Assembly: GCA_036276235.1 (NCBI GenBank)
Contig: DATBDZ010000321.1
Span: forward strand, 1-42,920
Source: JANWHF01 sp036276235
GTDB taxonomy: Bacteria > Planctomycetota > Phycisphaerae > Tepidisphaerales > Tepidisphaeraceae
Length of the DNA: 42,920 bases
Direction of reading: 5' to 3'
Below are positions 1 to 6,526 of the stretch, piece by piece (positions within the stretch are counted from its first letter, which is position 1; each line of letters starts with the position of its first letter). Both the position numbers and the translations under genes were made by a program. Below the pieces are notes generated by a model. That model made no database searches. It was not told the origin of the DNA and saw only the letters and a list, made by a program, of their open reading frames with translations.

Positions 1-118
1 GTGTGCCGCCGGCCAGGGAGAAACGATCCTGCATTTCGACGATGAGAAATCGCCCGCCGGCGAGCGTTTCGTAGCTGCGCTGCAGCGTGACGCGGCCGAC
101 GACTTTGCCTATGCGCAT
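1..118 (-). CDS. BMC-P (EutN/CcmL) shell vertex protein, partial
   Basis: The gene runs off the left edge; only the first 39 codons are visible. They read MRIGKVVGRVTLQRSYETL and onward, the beta-barrel start typical of the EutN/CcmL family (Pfam EutN_CcmL). These proteins form pentamers that cap the vertices of bacterial microcompartments. The ATG lies at 116-118 and overlaps the last codons of the 221-aa RpiB-like gene upstream, which suggests translational coupling within the operon. It is the first of three BMC-P genes here. The family is clear from the N-terminus; the remaining half of the protein is not visible. Confidence 0.85.
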   Translation of the reverse strand, partial: MRIGKVVGRVTLQRSYETLAGGRFLIVEMQDRFSLAGGT

Positions 119-774
119 GAGGTCAGCTCCTGCAGTTGTCGTTGAACTTCATCGCTGAGCTTGCGCGGGCCGCGGACGAAGCGGCCGATCATGTTCTTCA
201 CCTGCTGCAATGTTTTGTATGGATGCTCGATGACGAGCACGTTCGCCGCCATCTGCTGCACGCCCTGATCGACGGATTCGAGGCAGGTTCCCAAAACGGC
301 CCGTAACGAGGGGCAGCGATTGGCGAAGACCATCGCAGTTGCGCCGTGCTGGACGAGCAGAATTGCAGCTTGGGCGCGCTGAGATTTGATTTCTATTGCG
401 ATCGCTTTGATGACAGCGACGACTTCCCGTGCGTCGGCGGGTTTATCGAGTTGGCGCAGATTCGATTGTTTTTCGTGGGCGACGACGGCGGCTTTGGCGG
501 GGCCGCAGGGGCCGTCGCACCAGTAGAGGATGGAGCTTTGTGACGACGGGGACGTCGCGGCGGCCGCGAAGGGCGAAGCCGCAAGCGGCAACCCTTCTGC
601 AGGCGCGTCGCTCGCGGCCGGCGACGCGACACTCGAATAGCCCAACACAATCTTGCGACTCCTCACCCAGTCGCTCGCGAGCGGGGTGAGACGCGCCCGA
701 TATGGAAGCGTGAGATGACCGTTGCCGCCGTTCTGGCGGTGGAGGTCTTCAAGCTGTCGGGCGGTGATGATCAT
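109..774 (-). CDS. BMC-locus protein with EutT/EutQ-like N-terminus and RpiB-like C-terminal domain
   Basis: 221 aa. Residues 1-45 resemble the N-terminal motif of some ethanolamine-utilisation proteins (ITxxxL, G, LPxxARLTPLA). Residues 48-80 are an Ala/Ser/Pro-rich linker. Residues from about 82 to 205 resemble the RpiB/LacA/LacB sugar-phosphate isomerase fold, including ANRCPSLRAVLGTC and AANVLVIE. The RpiB CGTGIG loop with its catalytic Cys is replaced by VQHGATAM, so ordinary isomerase activity is doubtful. It lies between two BMC-P genes and overlaps the downstream one by 10 bp. A scaffold, sugar-phosphate binding or BMC enzyme role is possible; the function is not established from sequence. 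Upstream, a long inverted repeat starts about 8 bp before the ATG. Confidence 0.7.
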   Translation of the reverse strand: MIITARQLEDLHRQNGGNGHLTLPYRARLTPLASDWVRSRKIVLGYSSVASPAASDAPAEGLPLAASPFAAAATSPSSQSSILYWCDGPCGPAKAAVVAHEKQSNLRQLDKPADAREVVAVIKAIAIEIKSQRAQAAILLVQHGATAMVFANRCPSLRAVLGTCLESVDQGVQQMAANVLVIEHPYKTLQQVKNMIGRFVRGPRKLSDEVQRQLQELTSCA

Positions 775-782
775 GTTAAATG

Positions 783-873
783 AGTTGCCAGTTGCCAGTT
801 GTCAGTTGCCAGAAAATGCCATGGGTTTGCATTGGTATTGACTGACAACTGACAACTGGCAACTGGCAACTTA
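783..873. repeat. Inverted repeat, GTTGCCA heptamer family
   Basis: The left arm (about 783-812) is made of four GTTGCCA-like 7-bp units. The right arm (about 841-873) is its near-complement, separated by a 28-bp loop. The stop codon TAA of the downstream-facing BMC-P gene (871-873) directly abuts the arm. It would fold into a long hairpin in the operon transcript. Confidence 0.9.
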
Positions 874-1131
874 TCTCCCATCCACAATCCCAATCACGTA
901 ATATCGGATCGGGGTTTTGTCGTCGCCGATCATTTCTCTGGCGCCTTTGCCGTCCAGATTCAGGATGACCGTTTGGCCCAGGGCGGCTCCGAATTTGTCG
1001 GGGGCGATCACCGGATCGGCCTCGGGCTGTCGGCTGACGCCGATCGGCTGCACAAGCGCCAGCCGCCAGCCGTTCATGGAACGGTGCTTGATGGTTGACG
1101 TTGCGTGGCCGATGACGATGCCTAATTGCAT
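871..1131 (-). CDS. BMC-P (EutN/CcmL) shell vertex protein
   Basis: 86 aa, the usual length of EutN/CcmL proteins. The start MQLGIVIGHATSTIKHRSM, the central segment VQPI and the later GDDKTPIRYYVIGIVD fit the family's small beta-barrel. Members assemble as pentamers at the vertices of the polyhedral shell. It is the second of three BMC-P paralogues in the locus; they differ clearly from each other, so they are not recent duplicates. The gene is flanked on both sides by long inverted repeats, and its TAA stop directly abuts the GTTGCCA-type repeat. Read in the same direction as the whole BMC operon. Confidence 0.92.
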   Translation of the reverse strand: MQLGIVIGHATSTIKHRSMNGWRLALVQPIGVSRQPEADPVIAPDKFGAALGQTVILNLDGKGAREMIGDDKTPIRYYVIGIVDGR

Positions 1132-1140
1132 TGGGCATTA

Positions 1141-1285
1141 GTTGCTGGTTGTTAGTTGCGCTTGCAGAATTGTCATTTGTCATTGGTCATTGGTCACTTG
1201 TACAACAACTCTGAGCCACCACGTGGCAAATGATCAATGACAAATGACCAATGACAAACGCCAGGCGCAACTAGCAACCAGCAAC
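1141..1285. repeat. Nested inverted repeat, two heptamer families
   Basis: Outer arms (1141-1161 and 1265-1285) consist of GTTGCTG/GTTGTTA/GTTGCGC units. Inside the loop lies a second, unrelated palindrome with GTCATTG-type units (about 1170-1199 and 1230-1257). The right outer arm extends into the end of the 107-aa gene and supplies its last codons and its TAG stop. Confidence 0.88.
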
Positions 1286-1594
1286 TTCTCTCCTAATTGA
1301 TCTCAACACATGCCAAATCTGGCGATCATCTCGTGCCTTGGCTTCGCAGCGGTAGTCGCAGAGGATGCCGCTGGAGAGCCAGTGATCGCTCGATTCTTCG
1401 TACATCACTCCCGCCGGAACGGCCGGCGGCTTTGCTTTGAACTCTTCCTTCATCATCACCAGGATCTCAACACTGGCGTAAATCCATTGCTCGGTTGCAA
1501 CGACTTCATTTCCCGCGGCCTGCTCTGCGTCTAAGAGCGCCTTGAGTTTTGGATCAAGTCTCGCCAGCAGATCGGGATTGACGCTTGGCTCCAT
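1271..1594 (-). CDS. Small protein of unknown function in BMC locus
   Basis: 107 aa, mostly helical and acidic in the first half (MEPSVNPDLLARLDPKLKA), with no membrane segment. I do not recognise a family. Its place between a BMC-P gene and the aldehyde dehydrogenase, on the same strand, suggests a microcompartment-related role such as cargo recruitment, but this is inferred only from position. The last few codons (VAGC and the TAG stop) lie inside the outer arm of the inverted repeat at 1265-1285, so the native C-terminus has probably been altered by the repeat. Codon use looks like its neighbours, supporting a real gene. Confidence 0.6.
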   Translation of the reverse strand: MEPSVNPDLLARLDPKLKALLDAEQAAGNEVVATEQWIYASVEILVMMKEEFKAKPPAVPAGVMYEESSDHWLSSGILCDYRCEAKARDDRQIWHVLRSIRREVAGC

Positions 1595-1610
1595 CGGCCG
1601 ATCTCTTACT

Positions 1611-1737
1611 CCCTCTCCCTTGTACTCAGGGGAGAGGGCTGGGGTGAGGGGACAAACGCGTCAACTTGCGAACCGCGCTGTTTTGCAACTCGCTGTCCCC
1701 TCACCCTGCCCTCTCCCCTGAGTACAGGGGAGAGGGT
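1611..1737. repeat. Inverted repeat, CCCTCTCCCC...GTACAGGGGAGAGGG family
   Basis: Two arms of about 41 bp (1611-1651 and 1696-1737), each itself containing a short palindrome around GTACT/AGTAC, separated by about 45 bp. It lies just beyond the stop codon of the aldehyde dehydrogenase gene. Related in design to the repeats at 8853-8963 and 36145-36252. Confidence 0.88.
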
Positions 1738-1755
1738 TCCAAAGACGGCATCCGA

Positions 1756-3261
1756 TCAAATCATCCTTAGTGATCCCGTCAGCATGACTCTTCGATATCT
1801 TGTAAATGTCAGCGGCGTCGTGATTCCTTCTCCCGTTGGCGTTGCGATGCTGTAGCTCAAATATCCTGAGCCGCCGAGGCCCAGGCCGGCCATGCTGGGG
1901 CCGTTGGCTACGAAGACGGTTACGTTCGCCCGTTTTCCAAACTTCGTAATGTTGTCGAGATTGCGGCTGTGGATCAGAGCCGTGTGGCGATAGTTATGCT
2001 CGCTCTCGATGGCGCGATCCATCGCCTCCTCGGCGTTCTTCACGCGCACGAATGGGACGAACGGCATCATCTGCTCTTCGTCCACGAAAACGTGATCGCC
2101 GGATGTTTCGCCGACGAGCAACTGCGTGGCCGGCGGGACACGCACGCCGGCGATCTCCGCCAGCACGCTTGCATCGCGGCCGATCAGATCTTTATTGATC
2201 ACAACGCGATGGCTGTCTTCGCGGGTGGATTGACGGAAGGCTTTCTTGGTCAGCGCGTCGATCTGCGAGGAATTGAGGATGTAGCCGCCGTGGCGTTCCA
2301 TTTGGGACATCAGCTTGTCGAAGACGCTCTCGACGCAGAAGACCTGTTTTTCGCCGATGCAGAGCAGGTTGTTGTCATAGGCGGCACCTTTGACGATGGA
2401 GCTGGCGGCGTTTTGCAGGCATGCCGTCTCATCGACGACGACCGGCGGATTGCCCGGCCCGGCGACGATCGAGCGTTTCTTTGCCGCCAGCGCCGCTCGC
2501 GCTACCGCGGGGCCGCCGGTGACCACCAAGAGCGGAATTCCGCGATGCTGGAAAATCTGCTCGGCGGTTTCGAGCGTTGGTGGGACGACACACGTCACGA
2601 GGCTGTCGATGCCGAACTTGGCCGCGATTTGCCGGTTGTATTCGCGCACGGCGATCGTCGCGCAATTCACGCCGCTCGGATGCGCGTTGGCGACGATCGT
2701 ATTGCCGGATGCGATCATGTTGATCGCGTTGGCCGTCAGCGTCGGCACGCTGTGGGTTACCGGCGTGACGATACCTATGACGCCAAACGGGGCGAATTCT
2801 TCGAGGCAGACGCCGTTGCTCGTGGACGTCGCGTTGGTCTGCAAGAATTCGACGCCGGGCACCAGCTCCAGAATCTGCAGCTTCTCGATCTTGTGATCGA
2901 GGCGGCCGATTTTCGTTTCGTCCAGCTCGATCTTCCCCCATGCTTGCGCGTTTTGCTTGGCGATGGATTTGATCAGCTTGACGATGGAATCGCGATCTTC
3001 CATCGACAGCCGCACGAGCTTCTTCTGCGATTCGGTGGCGGCGGTGACCGCTTCATCCACTTTGCTGAATATGCCGTACTGTCCCACCGGCACTTCCACG
3101 CTGTGCGGCTGGCGTTCCGCCTCGCGGCGTTTGCCTTCATTGGCCGGCGCATCTTCCCCCGCGCGCACGCCAAGCCCCACCGCCGGCCCCCGCCCATTAG
3201 CGCGGCCGCCCAATCGCTTCATCACTTCACTGACGACATCCTGGACAAGTGCGTGGTCCAT
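1756..3261 (-). CDS. pduP: CoA-acylating aldehyde dehydrogenase of the microcompartment (PduP/EutE type)
   Basis: 501 aa from ATG 3261. An open frame continues 22 codons further upstream, but those codons only translate the GTTGCCA repeat, so I chose MDHALVQDVVSEVMKRLGG as the start. These first 19 residues form a predicted amphipathic helix followed by a Gly/Pro-rich linker, as in encapsulation peptides that target cargo to BMC shells. The catalytic domain follows from about residue 60, with the nucleophile Cys301 in NNLLCIGEKQV and the GGPAVARAAL cofactor-binding segment. It should oxidise an aldehyde to acyl-CoA with NAD+ inside the shell. PduL and AckA, encoded upstream in the operon, would convert the acyl-CoA to acid and ATP. 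The aldehyde substrate cannot be read from the sequence. Confidence 0.93.
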   Translation of the reverse strand: MDHALVQDVVSEVMKRLGGRANGRGPAVGLGVRAGEDAPANEGKRREAERQPHSVEVPVGQYGIFSKVDEAVTAATESQKKLVRLSMEDRDSIVKLIKSIAKQNAQAWGKIELDETKIGRLDHKIEKLQILELVPGVEFLQTNATSTSNGVCLEEFAPFGVIGIVTPVTHSVPTLTANAINMIASGNTIVANAHPSGVNCATIAVREYNRQIAAKFGIDSLVTCVVPPTLETAEQIFQHRGIPLLVVTGGPAVARAALAAKKRSIVAGPGNPPVVVDETACLQNAASSIVKGAAYDNNLLCIGEKQVFCVESVFDKLMSQMERHGGYILNSSQIDALTKKAFRQSTREDSHRVVINKDLIGRDASVLAEIAGVRVPPATQLLVGETSGDHVFVDEEQMMPFVPFVRVKNAEEAMDRAIESEHNYRHTALIHSRNLDNITKFGKRANVTVFVANGPSMAGLGLGGSGYLSYSIATPTGEGITTPLTFTRYRRVMLTGSLRMI

Positions 3262-3269
3262 GGTCGATA

Positions 3270-3350
3270 GTTGCCAGTTGCCAGTTATCAGTTGCCAGTA
3301 GGAGACGGCGATTGTCTTCACTGGCAACTGTCAACTGGCAACCGGCAACT
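3270..3350. repeat. Inverted repeat, GTTGCCA heptamer family
   Basis: The left arm (3270-3299) and right arm (3321-3350) are near-complementary and built of GTTGCCA/GTTATCA 7-bp units. It lies between the third BMC-P gene (stop at 3354) and the aldehyde dehydrogenase start (3261). Translating it in frame gives the spurious N-terminal extension containing WQLITGNWQL. Confidence 0.9.
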
Positions 3351-3353
3351 CTC

Positions 3354-3674
3354 CTATTGAGCCTTAAAAAACGTCTTCCCCGCGTACTCCGCGGAATCGA
3401 CGATTCCTACGATGACGGCGTCGGCGGGGAGATTTTTGGTCTGCTCGGTCATGCGGGCGCTGGACCCTTGCACGACCAGCACGAGCTGGCCCTCGCCGCT
3501 GCCCACCGCATCGATCGCCACGATCGCGCGGCCGGTGGTTCCCAGCGACGCCGGCTGCTGGGTCGCCTCGTCGTATTTGACATTCAGAGGCTCGACGACA
3601 AACAGCTTTTGGCCGTTCAGCGTCTTGTCCTTCTGAGTCGCCACAACGTGGCCAGTGACTCGGGCGAGGAACAT
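3354..3674 (-). CDS. BMC-P (EutN/CcmL) shell vertex protein
   Basis: 106 aa from ATG 3674 (MFLARVTGHVVATQKDKTL). An in-frame upstream extension of 31 codons is only translation of the GAATGCT repeat and was rejected. The sequence follows the EutN/CcmL pattern: N-terminal strand with RVTGHVVATQK, LFVVEPL, then AIDAVGSGEGQLVLVVQGSSAR and the C-terminal VIVGIVDS. This longer-loop form resembles carboxysome CcmL/CsoS4 and other EutN-family pentamers. Third BMC-P of the operon, placed between aldehyde dehydrogenase and a BMC-H gene. Vertex pentamers close the shell, and several paralogues per locus are common. Confidence 0.93.
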   Translation of the reverse strand: MFLARVTGHVVATQKDKTLNGQKLFVVEPLNVKYDEATQQPASLGTTGRAIVAIDAVGSGEGQLVLVVQGSSARMTEQTKNLPADAVIVGIVDSAEYAGKTFFKAQ

Positions 3675-3685
3675 GCGGGCTCCAA

Positions 3686-3797
3686 GAATGCTGAATGCTG
3701 AATGCTGAATGCTGAATGCTGAATAGAAAACCAAATCCTGCGTAAAGTGCATCTGCCGAATATTCATTCAGCATTCAGCACTCAGCATTCAGCATTT
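3686..3797. repeat. Inverted repeat, GAATGCT heptamer family
   Basis: Left arm about 3686-3725 with five to six GAATGCT units; right arm about 3761-3797 with AGCATTC units. The arms flank a 36-bp loop. A second copy of the family, sharing part of the loop (CATCTGCC), lies at 11230-11318. Confidence 0.9.
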
Positions 3798-3801
3798 CCT
3801 C

Positions 3802-4071
3802 TCATCCCATCTTCGCCACATCATTATGCGGCCGCGGGATGACGTGGACGGAGATGACTTCTCCGACCCGTCCGGCGGCTTCGGCGCCGGCGTCTACCGC
3901 CGCCCGAACGGCGGCGACATCGCCCTTGAGGGTGATGGCCACCAGCCCGCTGCCGACTTTGTGCTGCTCGACGAACTGCACGTTCGCCGCCTTGAGGGCT
4001 GCGTCGCACGCTTCGACAGCGGCGACGATGCCTTTGGTTTCGATCAATCCGATTGCTTCGCCGTTTGCCAT
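3802..4071 (-). CDS. BMC-H hexameric shell protein
   Basis: 89 aa from ATG 4071 (MANGEAIGLIETKGIVAAVEA). It is a canonical single BMC domain: LIETKG, ACDAALKAANV, KVGSGLVAITLKGDVAAVRAAVDAGAEAA and the C-terminal HVIPRPHNDV. Such proteins form hexamers that tile the flat facets of the shell and whose pores pass substrates. The upstream in-frame extension is translation of the GTAGGGGCGAACC repeats and was rejected. It lies between a BMC-P gene and ackA on the operon strand. A PduA/CcmK-type facet role is secure; which metabolite its pore passes is not. Confidence 0.95.
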   Translation of the reverse strand: MANGEAIGLIETKGIVAAVEACDAALKAANVQFVEQHKVGSGLVAITLKGDVAAVRAAVDAGAEAAGRVGEVISVHVIPRPHNDVAKMG

Positions 4072-4082
4072 GATTTCGCTCC

Positions 4083-4155
4083 GTAGGGGCGAACCTTGTG
4101 TTCGCCCGTGTCGTTCGCGCGACCGGCGGAGGGCGAACACAAGGTTCGCCCCTAC
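4083..4155. repeat. Inverted repeat, GTAGGGGCGAACC family
   Basis: Arms begin GTAGGGGCGAACCTTGTG and end with the complement, separated by a short loop. It is followed 15 bp later by a second copy. Both would form stable stem-loops between ackA and the BMC-H gene. Confidence 0.92.
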
Positions 4156-4170
4156 GGGGCCGCGCGTTTC

Positions 4171-4243
4171 GTAGGGGTGAACCTTGTGTTCACCCAGGGT
4201 CGCGTTCGCGACCCCGAAGGGCGAACACAAGGTTCGCCCCTAC
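4171..4243. repeat. Inverted repeat, GTAGGGGCGAACC family, second copy
   Basis: Arms GTAGGGGTGAACC and GGTTCGCCCCTAC. The final CTAC at 4240-4243 contains the TAG stop codon of ackA on the minus strand, so the repeat terminates the reading frame. Confidence 0.92.
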
Positions 4244-5349
4244 GAAAGAACTTCAACTGTCTGTCGCGCCACGATTAACTCTTCATTCGTCGGCACGACC
4301 CATATCTCCGATTTGCTAGAGTCGGTGCTGATCTTCATTTCCCTGCCGCGCTCCAAGTTCTTTTCCAAGTCGAGCAGGATGCCAGCGAATTCCAGTCTTC
4401 TGCAGACGTCGGCGCGGATGTTGATTGCGTTCTCACCGATGCCGCCGGTGAAGGCCAACACGTCGCAGCCGCCCAGGGCGATCAGATACGCGCCGATGAA
4501 ATGGCGGATCGATTCGACGAACGCATCGATCGCGAGCTGTGCGCGGGCGTTGCCGTCGGCGGCGGCATTCTCGATGTCGCGCATGTCCGGGGAGACGCCG
4601 CTCAGGCCGAGCATGCCGCCTTCTTTACTGAGCTTTTTGAAAATCTCGTCGAGGCTCAGGCCCTGCTTCGTAAGCTTGAGCAGCGCGAAGATGTCGAAAT
4701 CGCCGACGCGATTGCAGTGCGGCACGCCGGATTGCGCCGTCATGCCAAAAGAATTCGCGACCGATTTGCCGTCCTCGATCGCGCAGATCGAGCAGGATCC
4801 GCCCAGATGGCAGGAAATGATTCGGCGGCTCTTTTCCTTGCCGACCAGTTCCGGCACGCGCGTCGCGATGTAGCGATGCGATGCGCCGTGGAATCCATAC
4901 CGGCGAATGCCGAGCTTCTCGGTCCATTCGTGCGGGATCGCATAGACCTGCCGCGACAGCGGGATCGTCTGATGAAATGCGGTTTCAAAAGCCGCCACTT
5001 GTGGAACGTTCGGCAGTTTCTCGCGAAAGGCCTTCATCGCCGCGATGTACGGCGGATTGTGTGCCGGCGCCACATCGGCGAATTGCTCCATCGTCGCGAT
5101 GACTTCATCGGTCACGCGGACGGCGCCGCTGATTGGCCCGCCGTGGACGGCTTTGAAGCCGATCGCCTGCGGCGGGCGGCCAATCTCTTTGAGAATGACG
5201 TCGATCACGTCACCGTGCGTCGCGTAAGCGGAGCCGGGTTGGCCGATGCGCTCGTAGCCGCCGCGGGCGATTATTTGGCCGTTGTTGCTCATGTCCAGAA
5301 GCTTGAACTTGAAGCTGGTCGAGCCGAGGTTTGCTACGAGGACACGCAT
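4240..5349 (-). CDS. ackA: Acetate/propionate kinase
   Basis: 369 aa. It belongs to the acetokinase family (ASKHA fold). The start MRVLVANLGSTSFKFKL matches the phosphate-1 motif, GFHGASHRY and the later FTGGIGENA are the family signatures, and HLGGS and RDIE lie between. It should transfer phosphate from an acyl-phosphate to ADP, giving acid and ATP, the last step of the BMC pathway after PduL. The protein is shorter than typical AckA (about 400 aa). Its TAG stop comes from the TAGGGGCGAACC repeat, so some C-terminal residues may have been lost or replaced. It is flanked by BMC-H genes. Confidence 0.96.
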   Translation of the reverse strand: MRVLVANLGSTSFKFKLLDMSNNGQIIARGGYERIGQPGSAYATHGDVIDVILKEIGRPPQAIGFKAVHGGPISGAVRVTDEVIATMEQFADVAPAHNPPYIAAMKAFREKLPNVPQVAAFETAFHQTIPLSRQVYAIPHEWTEKLGIRRYGFHGASHRYIATRVPELVGKEKSRRIISCHLGGSCSICAIEDGKSVANSFGMTAQSGVPHCNRVGDFDIFALLKLTKQGLSLDEIFKKLSKEGGMLGLSGVSPDMRDIENAAADGNARAQLAIDAFVESIRHFIGAYLIALGGCDVLAFTGGIGENAINIRADVCRRLEFAGILLDLEKNLERGREMKISTDSSKSEIWVVPTNEELIVARQTVEVLS

Positions 5350-5354
5350 AAGCG

Positions 5355-5438
5355 AATGAAAAATTAAAAGTGAAAAATGAAAAATGGATTGACGATCACG
5401 AAAGTCAATTTTTCATTTTTCATTTACAATTTTTCATT
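5355..5438. repeat. Inverted repeat, TGAAAAA heptamer family
   Basis: A+T-rich arms (5355-5393 and 5404-5438) made of TGAAAAA-like 7-bp units. The BMC-H stop TAA (5437-5439) directly abuts the right arm. Could form a long hairpin upstream of ackA. Confidence 0.85.
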
Positions 5439-5748
5439 AAAGTGACCCGGCGCTTCCACCGGCGCCATATCCTGCGAGCAAATCCGGATGCGGGCGCGCG
5501 ATGACGTGGGATGCGATCAGCTCACCGACGCGGCCTGCGGCTTCGGAGCCGGCATCGACGGCGGCTTTTACGCTGCCCACGTCGCCACGCACGATGGTGG
5601 TGACGAACGCGCCGCCGATCTGGATCGTCTTGACGATCTCAACGTTGGCGGCTTTGCACATGGCGTCGGTCGCCTCGACCAGGCCCACCCAGCCTTTGGT
5701 TTCGATCAGGCCAAGGGCGGTGCCGAATTGTCCGTTGCTGTCTGACAT
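5437..5748 (-). CDS. BMC-H hexameric shell protein
   Basis: 103 aa. A single BMC domain: LGLIETKGWVGLVEATDAMCKAANV, GDVGSVKAAVDAGSEAAGRVGELIASHVIARPH. A short N-terminal extension (MSDSNGQFGT) and a Gly-rich tail (GYGAGGSAGSL) distinguish it from the other two BMC-H proteins. The TAA stop directly abuts the A+T-rich inverted repeat. It builds the flat shell facets, probably mixing with the other BMC-H paralogues. The start ATG at 5748 is preceded by GGAGCTCCA-like sequence. Confidence 0.95.
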   Translation of the reverse strand: MSDSNGQFGTALGLIETKGWVGLVEATDAMCKAANVEIVKTIQIGGAFVTTIVRGDVGSVKAAVDAGSEAAGRVGELIASHVIARPHPDLLAGYGAGGSAGSL

Positions 5749-5804
5749 GGGAGCTCCAAATGGGGATTCTCAGTGTTTTCGAAATCGCCGGCTCTAATGC
5801 GGGC

Positions 5805-5967
5805 CTAATGCGTGATGCGTGATTCGTAATGCGTAAGAAGGAGGGATGCATTACGCATTACGCATTACGCATTACGCATTACGCATTACGCATTACGCAT
5901 TACGCATTACGCATTACGCATTACGCATTACGCATTACGCATTACGCATTACGCATTACGCATTACG
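5805..5967. repeat. Inverted repeat with expanded CATTACG array
   Basis: The left arm (5805-5836) holds degenerate TAATGCG units. The right side (5849-5967) is 17 consecutive perfect copies of the heptamer CATTACG (119 bp). It appears to be one arm of a heptamer palindrome that has expanded by slippage. It fills the gap between two BMC-H genes. Confidence 0.93.
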
Positions 5968-5984
5968 CATCACTCTTCACCGCT

Positions 5985-6311
5985 CTACTTCTTCGCCGGC
6001 TCCGCCATCCGCCCTGCGGGCGCGGCGGCGGGTTTTTTCGCCTTGGGATACATTCCGCCCAATTCGTCGTGGGGACGGGCGATGACGTGGACGGAGACGA
6101 CGGTGCCGACGCGGCCGGCGGCTTCTGCGCCGGCGTCGATGGCCGCCTTGACGGCGGCGACGTCACCTTTGACAAACGCGGTGACCATGCCGCTGCCGGC
6201 CTTGTCCCATCCGATCATTTCCACATTCGCCGCCTTGAGCATCGCGTCGGTCCCCTCGATGAGAGAGACCAGGCCTTTGCATTCAAGAAGGCCGAGGGCT
6301 TCGCTGGGCAT
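5985..6311 (-). CDS. BMC-H hexameric shell protein with Ala/Pro/Lys tail
   Basis: 108 aa from ATG 6311 (MPSEALGLLECKGLVSLIEG). A GTG three codons upstream is possible, but AAAGG at 6320-6324 has the best spacing (8 nt) to the ATG. It has a canonical BMC domain (ADAMLKAANVEM-like segment, GSGMVTAFVKGDVAAVKAAIDAGAEAA) followed by a 20-residue tail rich in Ala, Pro and Lys (YPKAKKPAAAPAGRM) that the other two BMC-H proteins lack. Such a basic tail could face the lumen or cytosol and contact cargo; that is inference. Third facet protein of the operon. Confidence 0.94.
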   Translation of the reverse strand: MPSEALGLLECKGLVSLIEGTDAMLKAANVEMIGWDKAGSGMVTAFVKGDVAAVKAAIDAGAEAAGRVGTVVSVHVIARPHDELGGMYPKAKKPAAAPAGRMAEPAKK

Positions 6312-6327
6312 ACCATGCACCTTTCAT

Positions 6328-6526
6328 GTAGGGGCGAACCTTGTGTTCGCCCTCCGTCGTTTGTTCGTAGGGGTGAACCTTGCGTTCACCCTTTGTCACT
6401 CGCTCGAGGGGAAAAGGGCGAACACGAGGTTCGCCCCTACAACCTGCGCCTGTTGGGGGTGAACCTTGTGTTCACCCTCCGTCGCCTGCGCGAGCAGGGA
6501 AGGGCGAACACGAGGTTCGCCCCTAC
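6328..6526. repeat. Cluster of GTAGGGGCGAACC-type inverted repeats
   Basis: Four arms of the family in series (starting about 6328, 6368, 6415 and 6455, with a final arm ending at 6526). The last CTAC (6523-6526) supplies the TAG stop codon of pduL. Confidence 0.9.

Noticed and set aside
776..1183. 135-aa minus-strand ORF
   Set aside because: Mostly translated repeat arms and a frame-shifted reading of the BMC-P gene.
1969..3270. 433-aa plus-strand ORF antisense to the aldehyde dehydrogenase
   Set aside because: Shadow of a well-supported gene in high-GC DNA, with Arg/His/Asp-rich composition and no domain.
5849..5967. Possible CRISPR array
   Set aside because: The units are contiguous 7-mers with no unique spacers.
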